A stretch of 64,000 bases of DNA from Bradyrhizobium septentrionale (GCF_011516645.4 NZ_CP088285.1:7644501-7708500); one strand, 5' to 3'; shown: positions 39,832 through 49,041, numbered from the stretch's first letter. Program-made: numbers and translations. The notes: generated by a model not told the origin, from the sequence alone.

Positions 39832-42699
39832 ATGCGCGCCGTCGTCGCCGTCCTGTTGCTTGTCACCGCCGCCCACGCCGCCCTGTGGGGTCTCTTCCAG
39901 GAGAAGCAGTCGGCGCCCGATTTCCGTGGCACGCTGCCGAGCCTGTCCTATACGCCATTCGAGCCGAAGCACACCGTCGTCGATGGCGATATCGACAAGG
40001 TGCGCGCCGATATGAAGAAACTGTCCACGCTCACGCGGGCAGTCCGTGGATACTCCTCGACCGAGGGCAATGAACTTGTGCCGCCGATTGCCGCCGAGTT
40101 CGGCATGAAGGTCATGATTGGCGTCTGGATCGGCACGGATGCCGACCGCAATAGCCGCGAACTTGCAGCTGCTGTCGAGCTCGCCAAGAGCAACAGCAAT
40201 GTCACGGGCATCGTGATCGGCAACGAAACCATCTATCGCGGTGAGCAGGTTCCAATCGAAAACCTCGGGCCGATACCAAAGGTCAATCCAAGCCCTGAAG
40301 AGAAGGAGCGCTTCCTTGGTGAAACCGCGCGCTTCCTTCGCGAGGAAACCCCGCGCATCGATCAAGAGGAAGAGGCACGGCTTCAAGACGCCAAGGCGCA
40401 GCCGGAGGACAAGCGCGCTGAAGCCGTGAACTGGGCGATTGCCGAAAACAACGTGCACCGGCTGATCAAGGTGATCCAACGGGTCAAGAAGTCGGTCAAC
40501 ATTCCCGTCACCACCGGCGAAATCTGGAACATCTGGCGCGACCATCCGCAACTTGCCAATTCGGCCGATTTCGTCGCCGCGCATGTGCTGCCCTATTGGG
40601 AAAACTTCACCGACAAGCAGGCGGTGGACCAGGCGGTCGACCGCTACAATTTGTTGCGCGATTCATTTCCCGGCAAGCGCATCCTGATCGCCGAGTTCGG
40701 CTGGCCGAGCCAGGGCTACAATTTGCGCAGCGCCGAGCCCGGTGCGTTCCAGCAGGCAACCGTGCTGCGCAACTTCGTCGCGCGGGCTGACGCCATCGGC
40801 ATGGACTACAACATCGTCGAGGCGATCGATCAGCCCTGGAAGTACTCTGAAGGCGGCGTCGGCCCCTATTGGGGCATCCTCAATGCCGACCGCGAGGCGA
40901 AATTCTCCTGGACCGGGCCGATCACCAATCTGGACTACTGGAAGCTCGCGCTGGTCGCCGTGCTGGTCGGGCTCTTCATGTCGCTGCCGATCCTGCGGCT
41001 GGACCAGCCAACCGTGATGCAGGCGCTGCTGCTGTCGGCCGCTGCCAACGGTGTCGGCGCCTGGGTTGCGACCGTGTTCTCTTACTGGACCACGCATTAC
41101 TTCGTCTGGGGCTCGGCTTTTGCGCTCAGCCTCGGCCTGGTGCTGCTGGTTCCGCTGGTCCTGATCGCGATGGCGCGAATCGAGGAGATCGCTGCGGTGG
41201 CATTCGGTCGCGGCCCGCGCCGGTTGATCGGCAAGAGCGAGCCGCTTGCGCCCGCCACGGTCGGCGAGAGCGTGACGTTTCCGAAAGTCTCGATCCACAT
41301 CCCGGCCTATTTCGAACCGGTTGAGATGCTGAAGCAGACGCTCGATGCGGTGTCGCGGCTCGACTATCCGAATTTCGAGTGCGTCTGCATCATCAACAAC
41401 ACGCCCGATCCCGACTTCTGGCGGCCGATCCAGGATCACTGCCGGCTGCTCGGCGAGCGCTTCAAGTTCATCAATGCCGAGAAGGTGCAGGGCTTCAAGG
41501 CTGGCGCGCTGCGCATCGCGATGGAGCGCACCGCTGTTGATGCCGAGATCATCGGCATCATCGACGCCGACTATGTCGTGCATCCGGACTGGCTGAAGGA
41601 TCTCGTGCCGGCCTTCGCCGATCCGCGCGTCGGCCTGGTGCAGGCGCCGCAGGAGCATCGCGACGGTGACCGCTCGCTGATGCACTACATCATGAACGGC
41701 GAATATGCCGGCTTCTTCGACATCGGCATGGTCCAGCGCAACGAGTTCAACGCCATCATCGTGCACGGCACGATGTGCCTGATCCGCCGCGCCGCGATGG
41801 ACAAGGCCGGCGGCTGGTCCAGCGACACGATCTGCGAGGACACCGATCTCGGCCTCTCGATCCAGCAGCAGGGCTGGCTCACGCACTATACGAATGTGCG
41901 CTACGGCGAAGGCCTGCTGCCCGACACCTATGAGGCCTTCAAGAAGCAGCGCCACCGCTGGGCCTATGGCGGCTTCCAGATCGTCAAGAAGCACTGGCGG
42001 CGCTTCCTGCCCGGCGCCAGCCGGCTGACGCCGGATCAGCGCCGCGAATTCTCGCTCGGCTGGCTCAACTGGCTCGGCGCGGAGAGCCTCGGCGTGGTGG
42101 TCGCGATCCTCAACCTGATCTGGGTGCCGATCGTCGCCTTCGCCGATATCGCGATCCCCGACAAGATCCTGACCTTGCCGATCATCGCCTCCTTCATCGT
42201 CTCGCTGGTGCATTTTGTCGCGCTCTACCGGCTGCGGGTGAACATCAAGGCCGGCCAGATGCTGGGCGCCATGATCGCGGCGATGAGCGTGCAGTGGACG
42301 GTGTCGCGCGCGGTGGCGCAGGGCCTGATCACCGAGCACCTCGCCTTCGCCCGCACCTCCAAGGGCGGCCTGTCGCGGATGTCGATCGAGTTCCAGGCGT
42401 TCTGGGAAGCAGTAATCGGCGTGCTGCTCTTGGTCGGCGCCGTCGTGCTGGTCGTCACCAACGGCTACAAGCAGGTGCGCGAGATCTACATCTTCGCCGG
42501 CGTGCTGGTGCTGCAAAGCCTGCCATTCCTCGCCGCGGTTTCCATCGCGATCCTGGAGAATTCGCGGATCAACGAGTTCTCGTTCTGGCGCAACAGCGCG
42601 ATCCGGACCGCGGAACTGATCGGGTTGCGCCCGGTCAGCCTGCCCTCGGTCGCCGCCCCGCCGCAGCCGGTCGGATCGGAAATCCGCCACGACGGCTGA
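39832..42699 (+). CDS. ndvB: GH17 - glycosyltransferase 2 cyclic beta-glucan synthase, NdvB-like
   Basis: 955 residues. Residues about 30-350 form a GH17-type domain with catalytic glutamates in VIGNETIYRG and ILIAEFGWPSQG. Four membrane helices follow. Then a family-2 glycosyltransferase domain shows HIPAYFEP, IDADYVV (DxD), CEDTDLG and KKQRHRW (QxxRW), the processive beta-glycan synthase pattern. A C-terminal membrane region follows. Consistent with the Bradyrhizobium beta-1,3-glucan synthase that works with NdvC on cyclic beta-1,3/1,6-glucan. Confidence 0.83.
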   Translation: MRAVVAVLLLVTAAHAALWGLFQEKQSAPDFRGTLPSLSYTPFEPKHTVVDGDIDKVRADMKKLSTLTRAVRGYSSTEGNELVPPIAAEFGMKVMIGVWIGTDADRNSRELAAAVELAKSNSNVTGIVIGNETIYRGEQVPIENLGPIPKVNPSPEEKERFLGETARFLREETPRIDQEEEARLQDAKAQPEDKRAEAVNWAIAENNVHRLIKVIQRVKKSVNIPVTTGEIWNIWRDHPQLANSADFVAAHVLPYWENFTDKQAVDQAVDRYNLLRDSFPGKRILIAEFGWPSQGYNLRSAEPGAFQQATVLRNFVARADAIGMDYNIVEAIDQPWKYSEGGVGPYWGILNADREAKFSWTGPITNLDYWKLALVAVLVGLFMSLPILRLDQPTVMQALLLSAAANGVGAWVATVFSYWTTHYFVWGSAFALSLGLVLLVPLVLIAMARIEEIAAVAFGRGPRRLIGKSEPLAPATVGESVTFPKVSIHIPAYFEPVEMLKQTLDAVSRLDYPNFECVCIINNTPDPDFWRPIQDHCRLLGERFKFINAEKVQGFKAGALRIAMERTAVDAEIIGIIDADYVVHPDWLKDLVPAFADPRVGLVQAPQEHRDGDRSLMHYIMNGEYAGFFDIGMVQRNEFNAIIVHGTMCLIRRAAMDKAGGWSSDTICEDTDLGLSIQQQGWLTHYTNVRYGEGLLPDTYEAFKKQRHRWAYGGFQIVKKHWRRFLPGASRLTPDQRREFSLGWLNWLGAESLGVVVAILNLIWVPIVAFADIAIPDKILTLPIIASFIVSLVHFVALYRLRVNIKAGQMLGAMIAAMSVQWTVSRAVAQGLITEHLAFARTSKGGLSRMSIEFQAFWEAVIGVLLLVGAVVLVVTNGYKQVREIYIFAGVLVLQSLPFLAAVSIAILENSRINEFSFWRNSAIRTAELIGLRPVSLPSVAAPPQPVGSEIRHDG

Positions 42700-42893
42700 G
42701 CCGACTTCAAGAAACGGCCCTAACCACAGGTGCCGGAACAGCAAATCCGGCGGATCGATGCACAATTGACCGCCCTTCGGCTATTGACCCGATGGGCCCT
42801 GCCCCCTACACAGCGCGGGCTGGAGCACGATCCCAAGTACGGGCTAACCTGCGGGTTAACCTGCTGACGTCCGGATCCGATGTTCAGGTGAGT

Positions 42894-42969
42894 GAGCGCG
42901 TAGCTCAGGCGGTAGAGCACGTGACTTTTAATCATGGGGTCGAGGGTTCGAGTCCCTCCGCGCTCACCA
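42894..42969 (+). tRNA. tRNA-Lys (anticodon TTT)
   Basis: A full cloverleaf can be drawn: acceptor GAGCGCG / CGCGCTC, D arm GCTC...GAGC, anticodon loop CTTTTAA, T arm GAGGG-TTCGAGT-CCCTC, and an encoded CCA end. A mobile region starts just after it, so it may be an integration site. I could not find a copied 3' end downstream in the window. Confidence 0.93.
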
Positions 42970-43112
42970 TGTAACATCAAAGACTTAACCGAGTAGTAGG
43001 CTATTTTTACAGAGTGATTACTTTTCGTGTGCACACGCTATGCACCCTTTCCGGACCAAGAATTTGCTGAGTGGTGCGCCTTTTATTTTGGCGAATGGTA
43101 GCAAGTCGTCGG

Positions 43113-43736
43113 TTAAGAAGCCGATTTGAGTGGTGTGCGGTGGCTGGTGACTGAGAAGAAGGCAGCCAGGAAGAGGTACCAAAGAGCCCTTAGCCAGGCG
43201 AGGATGCGGCGGAAGTTGTAACCGACGGCGGAGAGGATGACGTTGGCGGTATCGCCGGCGCGGCCTTTGAGGTAGCAGCGGCCGAGGTGTCCGTCAGCCT
43301 TCAAATGGCCGATCACGGGCTCGATAGCGGAGCGGCGCCGCAGCTGGCGCTTGATAGTGCCGAAGACGCCGCGCTTCTGGCCGGAGATGAAGACGCGGCG
43401 CGGGTTCTGTGCGTCATGGCCGCGGTATCCCTTGTCGACAAAGGCGCACTCGATCGCGCAGCCGGTGAGTGTCTCGGTTCGGTCGATGACGTCCCGCAGG
43501 GTGTGACCGTCGTAAGGGTTATCGGGCAGCGCCTTGGCGTGCAGCACGAACTGGCCGCCGGGAGCAGGCCGGTTGTTGGTGACGATGGAAGCCTTCACGC
43601 CGAACTCGTAAGGCGCGCTGGCCTTGCCCTTGCCGATGCACTCCACCTCGGGGGCATGGAAGGAATACAGCTTCCAGCCGCGCTGGCGCTGCTGCTGCGA
43701 GCGAATCTGCGTGGCCCGGCTCAACGGGAGTGCGAA
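43113..43736 (-). pseudogene. IS5-type transposase remnant, N-terminus lost
   Basis: C-terminal part of a DDE transposase: FVDKGYRGHDA and RRRSAIEPVIGHLKADGHL, as in IS5-type elements of rhizobia. The reading frame enters from the border at 43736, where another IS end begins, so the N-terminal half is gone. The first residues of the open frame (MTFALP) come from that IS end. Inactive remnant. Confidence 0.8.
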
Positions 43737-45880
43737 TGTCAATCGGCGTTCAAATTTGACCCCTCGTATTGCCTCAGGAAGTAATGTTACCCGGGATGAA
43801 GGTCTACGAACTGCCCCAGACCGGTCTCGAGCCGCGGCCAGCTCGGTGGAGAGGCTGTGGGCGGGGCGGAGTGCTCATCACACGCAGCGCCGTCCACAGC
43901 CTCGGGCCGTATTTCATCCACGGGCATGGATACGATGGCTGTCTCCGCCACCTTCCGCCGGAGGGACCGAAGCAGGCGCTGAACGATCGAATGCTGCTTG
44001 TCGCTGAACATCGAGGGATCGATCGTGGCGAGCCTGCCCACGATGGCCAGTGCAGTGAGCTGTGGCTCGACGGCGAGCCAGTTCTCGATGATCGCGAGAT
44101 GGGGATCGAGCTTCGAGGGCATGCGAATACGCGTTTTGTATCGCTGTTTCGGCCGGCGGTGCGTGGCCCGCACTTCGGCGGTTTTTGCCGCCGTGCCGAG
44201 CGATCGGGCAAACGAGAGCGGATCAGCCGGCGATACGGTGGGAACCTTCGCAAGACCGCGCTTGCCGATCCGTTCGCCGAGCTCTTCCTGCGCCGTGCGG
44301 ATCGTGGCAAGCAATTGTATGGGATCGAGAGTCCGATACGTGTGGCGCAGACGGCGCTTGACCGCTGATGGGAGTTTCGGGTGCCCCAGTGCACGTTCGT
44401 ATGGTGTGGCAGGCGGATGATAGCGTTTGATGATCTTGGCACCCTCGCGGCGCTTCTCTTTGAGCTTGAATGACGGCTGGAAGAAGTTCACCAGCAGGCG
44501 CGCCGCCGCGTAGAGACGTGCCATCACGCGGGCCGTCTCGACCCCGTCGAAGCGCCCGTATCCGACGAGCCGCCGGACCACCGCACCGTTCTTCTGCTCC
44601 ACGAAAGCCTGATCGTTCTTTTTGTAGGCACGTGACCGCGTTACCTCGATCTTCTGTGCTCGGCACCATGGAACGACGACGTCGTTCATGAACGCGCTGT
44701 CGTTATCGAAGTCGGCGCCACAGATCACCCACGGGAACAGGCCCTGCGCTCGCTTCATCGCTTCCACGACGAGGCTGCCATCGCGTGTCACCAGGGGCAG
44801 GCATTCCGTCCATCCTGTTGCGATGTCCAAGCCGTCGAAGCGGCCGGCATAGGGAACGAGTTTGGGGCGTTCGGCTTCGAACACTTCCCAGATCGTCTGA
44901 TCGACCAGCTCCGGATGGCGATGAGCCTTGGCGTAGGCGATGCATTTGTCGAGCAGCCAGACGTTTAACTCGTCGAGGTTTTTGAACCGCAGCCGCGGCG
45001 TGAAGAAGCGTTCCCTGACCAGCCCGACCTGGTTCTCGACCTGCCCCTTCTCCCAGCCCGACGCTGGCGTGCAGGCGACCGGATCGACCAGATAGTGGCT
45101 GCACATCTGCAGGAAGCGGCGATTGTAGAGACGCCCTTTACCGACGAAGATCGTCTCTACGGCGGTCTTCATGTTGTCGTAGATGCCGCGGGTGCAGGTG
45201 CCTTTGAACAGGGCGAACGCCCGGTCGTGGGCGTCGAACACCATCTCCTGCGTCTCCCGCGGATAGGCCCGCACGAACAGCATGCGGCTGTGACAGAGCC
45301 GGACATGGGCGGCCTTCACCATCACCGTGGTGCCGCTCAGCAAGACCACCTCGTGGCTCCAGTCGAACTGGTAGGCTTCGCCGGGGGCAAAGCTCAGCGG
45401 GACATAAGCGGCCGCGGTCGATTGCCCGCGTTCTTTGCTCCACCGCCTGGCGTAACGCCGCACGGCATCGTAACCGCCGTCGTAGCCGCTCCCGCGCAGC
45501 TCTTCGAAGATCCGGATCAGCGTCAGCTGTTCACGAGCCGGTTTGGTCGCGTTCGCCGCCAGCAGCCTATCGAGCTCCGATGCCCACCGCCCCAGCTTTG
45601 GTCGTGGCTGCACCTGCCGCTCGTACTCGAAGGAGGTCCCTCCGGACCTCAGCACCTTCCGGACCGTGTTCCGCGACACCTTCAGGTCGCGGGCGATCTC
45701 CTTGATCGTCTTGCCCTTGATGAAGTGCTCGCGCCGAATCCGCGCAATCGTCTCCACGACCAGCATCCCCGACCACCTGCTTCATTCCAAAGCAGGCAGC
45801 GCAACAGACCAACCTACAGGGGGTCAATTTTGGACGCCGATCCCCCGGCTTAGGGGGTCAATATTGCAGGCCGAATGACA
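43737..45880 (-). mobile_element. 2.1 kb IS element with IS21-like ends and a chimeric transposase
   Basis: The ends form a 27-base imperfect inverted repeat: TGTCAATCGGCGTTCAAATT onward at 43737-43763 and its counterpart at 45854-45880, 22 of 27 matching, ending in TGT/ACA as in IS21. An extra internal repeat (GGGGTCAATTTTGGACGCC near 45821) is also IS21-like. No istB gene is present. Flanks (GCGAA and CCCAG) show no target duplication, which suggests recombination between two elements. It interrupts the IS5 remnant and the ClpP-like fragment. Confidence 0.75.
43787..45766 (-). CDS. Chimeric transposase: IS21 IstA N-terminus joined to another DDE transposase C-terminus
   Basis: 659 residues. 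Residues 1-312 read as IstA: helix-turn-helix (KTIKEIARDLKVSRNTV) and a full DDE set (D135 in FDWSH, D197 in YDN, E244 in GQVEN). After GRFDG the sequence changes without a frame break to DIATGWTECL, FDNDSAF and KKNDQAFVEQKNGAVVRRL. These are signatures of a different rve-type transposase that runs to the C-terminus (PSKLDPHLAIIENWL). The junction is at about 44830. Whether it can move DNA is unknown. Confidence 0.75.
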   Translation of the reverse strand: MLVVETIARIRREHFIKGKTIKEIARDLKVSRNTVRKVLRSGGTSFEYERQVQPRPKLGRWASELDRLLAANATKPAREQLTLIRIFEELRGSGYDGGYDAVRRYARRWSKERGQSTAAAYVPLSFAPGEAYQFDWSHEVVLLSGTTVMVKAAHVRLCHSRMLFVRAYPRETQEMVFDAHDRAFALFKGTCTRGIYDNMKTAVETIFVGKGRLYNRRFLQMCSHYLVDPVACTPASGWEKGQVENQVGLVRERFFTPRLRFKNLDELNVWLLDKCIAYAKAHRHPELVDQTIWEVFEAERPKLVPYAGRFDGLDIATGWTECLPLVTRDGSLVVEAMKRAQGLFPWVICGADFDNDSAFMNDVVVPWCRAQKIEVTRSRAYKKNDQAFVEQKNGAVVRRLVGYGRFDGVETARVMARLYAAARLLVNFFQPSFKLKEKRREGAKIIKRYHPPATPYERALGHPKLPSAVKRRLRHTYRTLDPIQLLATIRTAQEELGERIGKRGLAKVPTVSPADPLSFARSLGTAAKTAEVRATHRRPKQRYKTRIRMPSKLDPHLAIIENWLAVEPQLTALAIVGRLATIDPSMFSDKQHSIVQRLLRSLRRKVAETAIVSMPVDEIRPEAVDGAACDEHSAPPTASPPSWPRLETGLGQFVDLHPG

Positions 45881-46267
45881 CCCAGGGGGCAGATAAGCCC
45901 CGAAGCGGTCCGCAACGCATACACCGCGATGCTAACCAACATCCGAACCTACCTGACCGAGATGAACGTCTCGCCGCAGCTCGCGGATGAAATGCTTAAA
46001 ACTGCTCCCTCCGACGTTCGATACCTGTCCGCGAAAGAACAGGAAAAATTCGGCCTGACCATCATCGATCCAATCGAGCTCGAAACGACGAGTCTCCAGC
46101 AAGCGCAGGAGTTGGGAATTTCCCGGCGCGAACATATTCGACGCGAAGCTCTTTCGCGGTCGCAGTGCCCGGCTGATGCGAGCTTTGGCGACTGCTGCCA
46201 GCAGGTGATGAAGACCGGCAGTCTCCCCTTGGTAGATCTGAGCCGATTTGGCACGCCCGTCGATTAG
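45881..46267 (+). pseudogene. C-terminal fragment of a ClpP-fold (COG3904-like) secreted protein
   Basis: In frame from the IS border: a helical stretch RTYLTEMNVSPQLADEMLK, then KEQEKFGLTIIDPIE, then two Cys-containing stretches (RSQCPADASFGDCCQQV). This resembles the tail of rhizobial periplasmic proteins related to Clp protease. The N-terminal catalytic part is missing because the IS replaced it. No native start remains. Confidence 0.5.
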
Positions 46268-46305
46268 GCGAGCCGAAGACCTCTCGGCAAGGCCGCCTTA
46301 GCGGG

Positions 46306-47373
46306 TCACGGAATGTCGCCCGTAGTGTAGAAGCGATGCCTCGGGGCAACCTTATCGACGAACAGTGAGGCGATGCGATCCCTGTTCGCGTCGTAATCTG
46401 CTCTCGCCTGCGCGGGCAGTATAGTTATCGCGCCGCGCCAGTCGTCGATGTCAATTTCTGCGCCGCAGCCCTTCGGTTCGAGCCGCAAGATGTTCTCCGG
46501 CCCCAGCAACAAGCACGCCTGAGCTTGCGCATTGTCGGTTGTAAGAAACATTGCACCCTTGATAATTTCCCTCCACTGAAACAGCCCGCCGCGCAACGCG
46601 AACGCACCGATATCATATGGTGCATTGCCGGTGCCGATGGAGAAGATCTGGATTTGCTCGCGCGCAACGTCGTACGCTGACAGCGTGTCGACAATCGCAG
46701 CCATGATCGGGTTGTTTGCCCACACGCCGCCATCGAGAAACACGTAGTCGTCGCCTGCTGTGTGTCCTTGAAAGAACGTCGGAGCTGCAGACGTAGCGCG
46801 AGCTGCCTCCCACGCCGCCATCAGATAGTCCTTCTTGAAATCCTCGTGATGGTCCGTCTTCAGAACCGCTATCTGCGTCTTCGGGCTGAGAAACGCCGGT
46901 ATCACGAGGCGCGTCGATGAGTCGCCGACCGTCTCGTCTTGGAACGTGTCGTACAACAGCCGCTCCAGCTCCGTGTGATCGAGCAGCGAGCCGCAAAGCT
47001 GCCGCAGCCAGCGACGAAGCGGGCGCTTTCGCCAATGCTCGGGAAAGACGAGGTGCCCATCCTCCACGTAGAGCTTCTCGATCTTGGCGGCTGACTTCTT
47101 GAGACCAAGACCGAGCGCGATAATGCCACCCGTGGACGTGCCGGCGATGGTGTCGAAGTAGTCGGCTATCGGCTCGCCGCCCGTGATCTCTTTCTCGATC
47201 AAGGCGAGGATCGAAGCAGCATAGACGCCCCGAATGCCGCCGCCATCCAGCGACAGTATCTTGAAGGGCTTATCCTTCGGCCACGGCAGCGGCTTGCGTC
47301 TCTCCTTCAGCGAGTGGGCTCGCCTGTCGGTAAACGCCGGCAGCCCGCGCTTCGGCGATACTCTCGTGACCAA
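46306..47373 (-). CDS. capV: CBASS effector: patatin-like phospholipase (CapV type)
   Basis: About 355 residues. Patatin core: LSLDGGGIRGVYAAS (oxyanion loop), GTSTGG (nucleophile Ser) and DGGVWANNP (Asp of the dyad). In CBASS this effector is activated by a cyclic dinucleotide and degrades the inner membrane, killing the infected cell. It follows the CD-NTase and E2 genes on the same strand. No ATG or GTG fits the N-terminus. The TTG at 47373 is used here and overlaps the E2 gene by 104 bases; translation may begin later, near an AAGGAGAG at about 47310. Confidence 0.85.
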   Translation of the reverse strand: MVTRVSPKRGLPAFTDRRAHSLKERRKPLPWPKDKPFKILSLDGGGIRGVYAASILALIEKEITGGEPIADYFDTIAGTSTGGIIALGLGLKKSAAKIEKLYVEDGHLVFPEHWRKRPLRRWLRQLCGSLLDHTELERLLYDTFQDETVGDSSTRLVIPAFLSPKTQIAVLKTDHHEDFKKDYLMAAWEAARATSAAPTFFQGHTAGDDYVFLDGGVWANNPIMAAIVDTLSAYDVAREQIQIFSIGTGNAPYDIGAFALRGGLFQWREIIKGAMFLTTDNAQAQACLLLGPENILRLEPKGCGAEIDIDDWRGAITILPAQARADYDANRDRIASLFVDKVAPRHRFYTTGDIP

Positions 47374-47803
47374 CGCCGCCTCCTTGCCACTCGCCCGTGA
47401 GGTGCCACAGTTCGTAGTACAAGAGCCACTCTGCGGCCCACGGAATCGTGGTGTCCGCGATGAGCAGCCGATTGGACCATTCGCCACCGTCCGGGTCGAA
47501 CAGACACAGGCCGGATGAGGCCGGATTGTCGCTGTCGAACAGCAGGTGCGGAATCTGGTCGAACGTGCCGCCGTCGCGGGGCCGCAGCGGTGGATCGAGA
47601 AGAAATAGGTACGGCTTGTACGAGCCATCTGCCAGCCAAAGCACGCGAACCAAGTACCACTTCTGAGCGCCGCGTATCGCTCCATCCCAGCCGACGAGAT
47701 TCTGGCTGAAGACCCTGAATTTGAAGTCAGGCCAGCGCCCCGCCATCCGCGCCTGCTGCGCACCCAGCGACCTCGGCTTCTTGTGGTACGACAGCTCGCG
47801 CAC
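47270..47803 (-). CDS. CBASS E2-like (ubiquitin-conjugating fold) protein
   Basis: 177 residues. Pattern of the E2-like proteins of short type II CBASS: IPHLLF, then GLCLF with candidate catalytic Cys100, then a LLIADTTIPWAAEWLLYYELW-type block (quoted in part: IPWAAEWLLYYELW) and TGEWQGGG near 136-143. E2 proteins of this kind conjugate the C-terminus of the CD-NTase and prime it. The start is GTG at 47803 and shares one base with the CD-NTase TAG stop. No separate E1 or JAB gene is present, which defines the short form. Confidence 0.8.
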   Translation of the reverse strand: MRELSYHKKPRSLGAQQARMAGRWPDFKFRVFSQNLVGWDGAIRGAQKWYLVRVLWLADGSYKPYLFLLDPPLRPRDGGTFDQIPHLLFDSDNPASSGLCLFDPDGGEWSNRLLIADTTIPWAAEWLLYYELWHLTGEWQGGGVGHESIAEARAAGVYRQASPLAEGETQAAAVAEG

Positions 47804-49041
47804 TATTCCTCGCAGTGGAAATTGTGCGACGGCGCTGCCACGGCTGCGCTCGCCACCGAAGCGGCTGCGGCGGCAGCAACGGGAATGATAGTGCCGGAAC
47901 CGCGTTCGTACCTGAAGGTCTCGCGTCCTGAGCCCTTGCCCATGCGCTTCGAGAATGTGTCGATGGTGCGCGTGCTGACCCGCTCGCCGAACAGGTTGTC
48001 GAAGATAGCGGCGATGTCCTTCAGCTCGGCGGTGCGTGCGATCCTTAGCGCGTTCAGGAGATAGTCCATGTCAGCGCTGAGGGTTCTGCGGTCGTCCTGG
48101 CTCGTCGGCCAGCGATCATTCAGCCGGTCTGGCTGATGAGTAGGGTTGCGCTCGTCCGGCCCGGCGTTCTTGGCAAACGCGGCATCCATCTCGGCCTTGA
48201 CCTTGGCGGCAAACCGTTCGAGCTGGGTCGTGAGACCGCTCGGCTCGTAGCCGCAGGTGACTGCGAGCTTGGTGAAGTAGATCGATGGCGGCCGGCGGAT
48301 GGTACGGGTCTGGAACCGAAGATTGACGAAGCGCTTCATCAGTTTCAGCGCCAGAACCTGCTGAGCGTCGAGCCGTGTGGGAATGACGTCAGGCAGATTT
48401 TCCTGATCCACCTCAGCCTTGATGGAAGACTCGGGAAGACGGTCAACGCCGTATATTCGCCGGCGCGACTGCAGCGACCTCTCGAAGTCGTAGGTCGGTT
48501 GCGTGACGCTCTCCCGAAACCACGTCGAGAAGCCGTATGGATTCGAGGGCACGCGGTAGCCAGTGCCCGTATCCGGGCTGTGAAAGATTTCGCCAACACG
48601 CTCGATGCGCGGCTGCCTCGCAGCGTCGAGTATTGTCACGTCCATGTGCATGAAGGCAAAGTGCATCTGTACGCAGCGGGTGCATCGCGCGATCTTGCGG
48701 ACGTCGGGAAAGCCCTGCAGCGCGTCGAAAAGATAGTCGAGCACGTCGTCGTCCGACCAGTGCCCCGGCGTGGTCATGTCGACCAGTGCATCTACATCGA
48801 ACCGGTCTTCGTCCGTGCCGCTGATGATGGTCGCGCCGATCGCCATGGACCCTTGCGCGTAGATCATACTGGCGCTGTTCATGAGCGGTTCGCGGAGAGG
48901 GCTGGACGGCCTCTCAAGGTGCGGCTTCAGGCGACGGTAACGGTTCTCGGCAACTTGCCGGTCGTGGTCACTCAGTTCGATGACGGTAACGACGTCCAGC
49001 AGGAGATCATCCAAGATCGGCGCGGTATTCGGTGCGAGCAT
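47803..49041 (-). CDS. CBASS CD-NTase (cGAS/DncV-like nucleotidyltransferase)
   Basis: 412 residues. Nucleotidyltransferase motifs: GSMAIGATI (G64-S65), the metal pair D82 and D84 in DRFDVDALVDM, and a third acid D134 in MHMDVTILD. An OAS1-like helical C-terminal half follows. On phage infection such enzymes make cyclic oligonucleotides that activate the patatin effector. The protein ends with an Ala-rich stretch and NFHCEE, not the Gly or Ala usually joined by Cap2-type enzymes. The ATG has GGGACAGGGA just upstream. Confidence 0.88.
   Translation of the reverse strand: MLAPNTAPILDDLLLDVVTVIELSDHDRQVAENRYRRLKPHLERPSSPLREPLMNSASMIYAQGSMAIGATIISGTDEDRFDVDALVDMTTPGHWSDDDVLDYLFDALQGFPDVRKIARCTRCVQMHFAFMHMDVTILDAARQPRIERVGEIFHSPDTGTGYRVPSNPYGFSTWFRESVTQPTYDFERSLQSRRRIYGVDRLPESSIKAEVDQENLPDVIPTRLDAQQVLALKLMKRFVNLRFQTRTIRRPPSIYFTKLAVTCGYEPSGLTTQLERFAAKVKAEMDAAFAKNAGPDERNPTHQPDRLNDRWPTSQDDRRTLSADMDYLLNALRIARTAELKDIAAIFDNLFGERVSTRTIDTFSKRMGKGSGRETFRYERGSGTIIPVAAAAAASVASAAVAAPSHNFHCEE

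Noticed and set aside
40663..42765. Open frame of 700 codons opposite the NdvB-like gene
   Set aside because: Antisense shadow. It has no recognisable domain, while the plus strand carries full GH17 and GT2 motifs.
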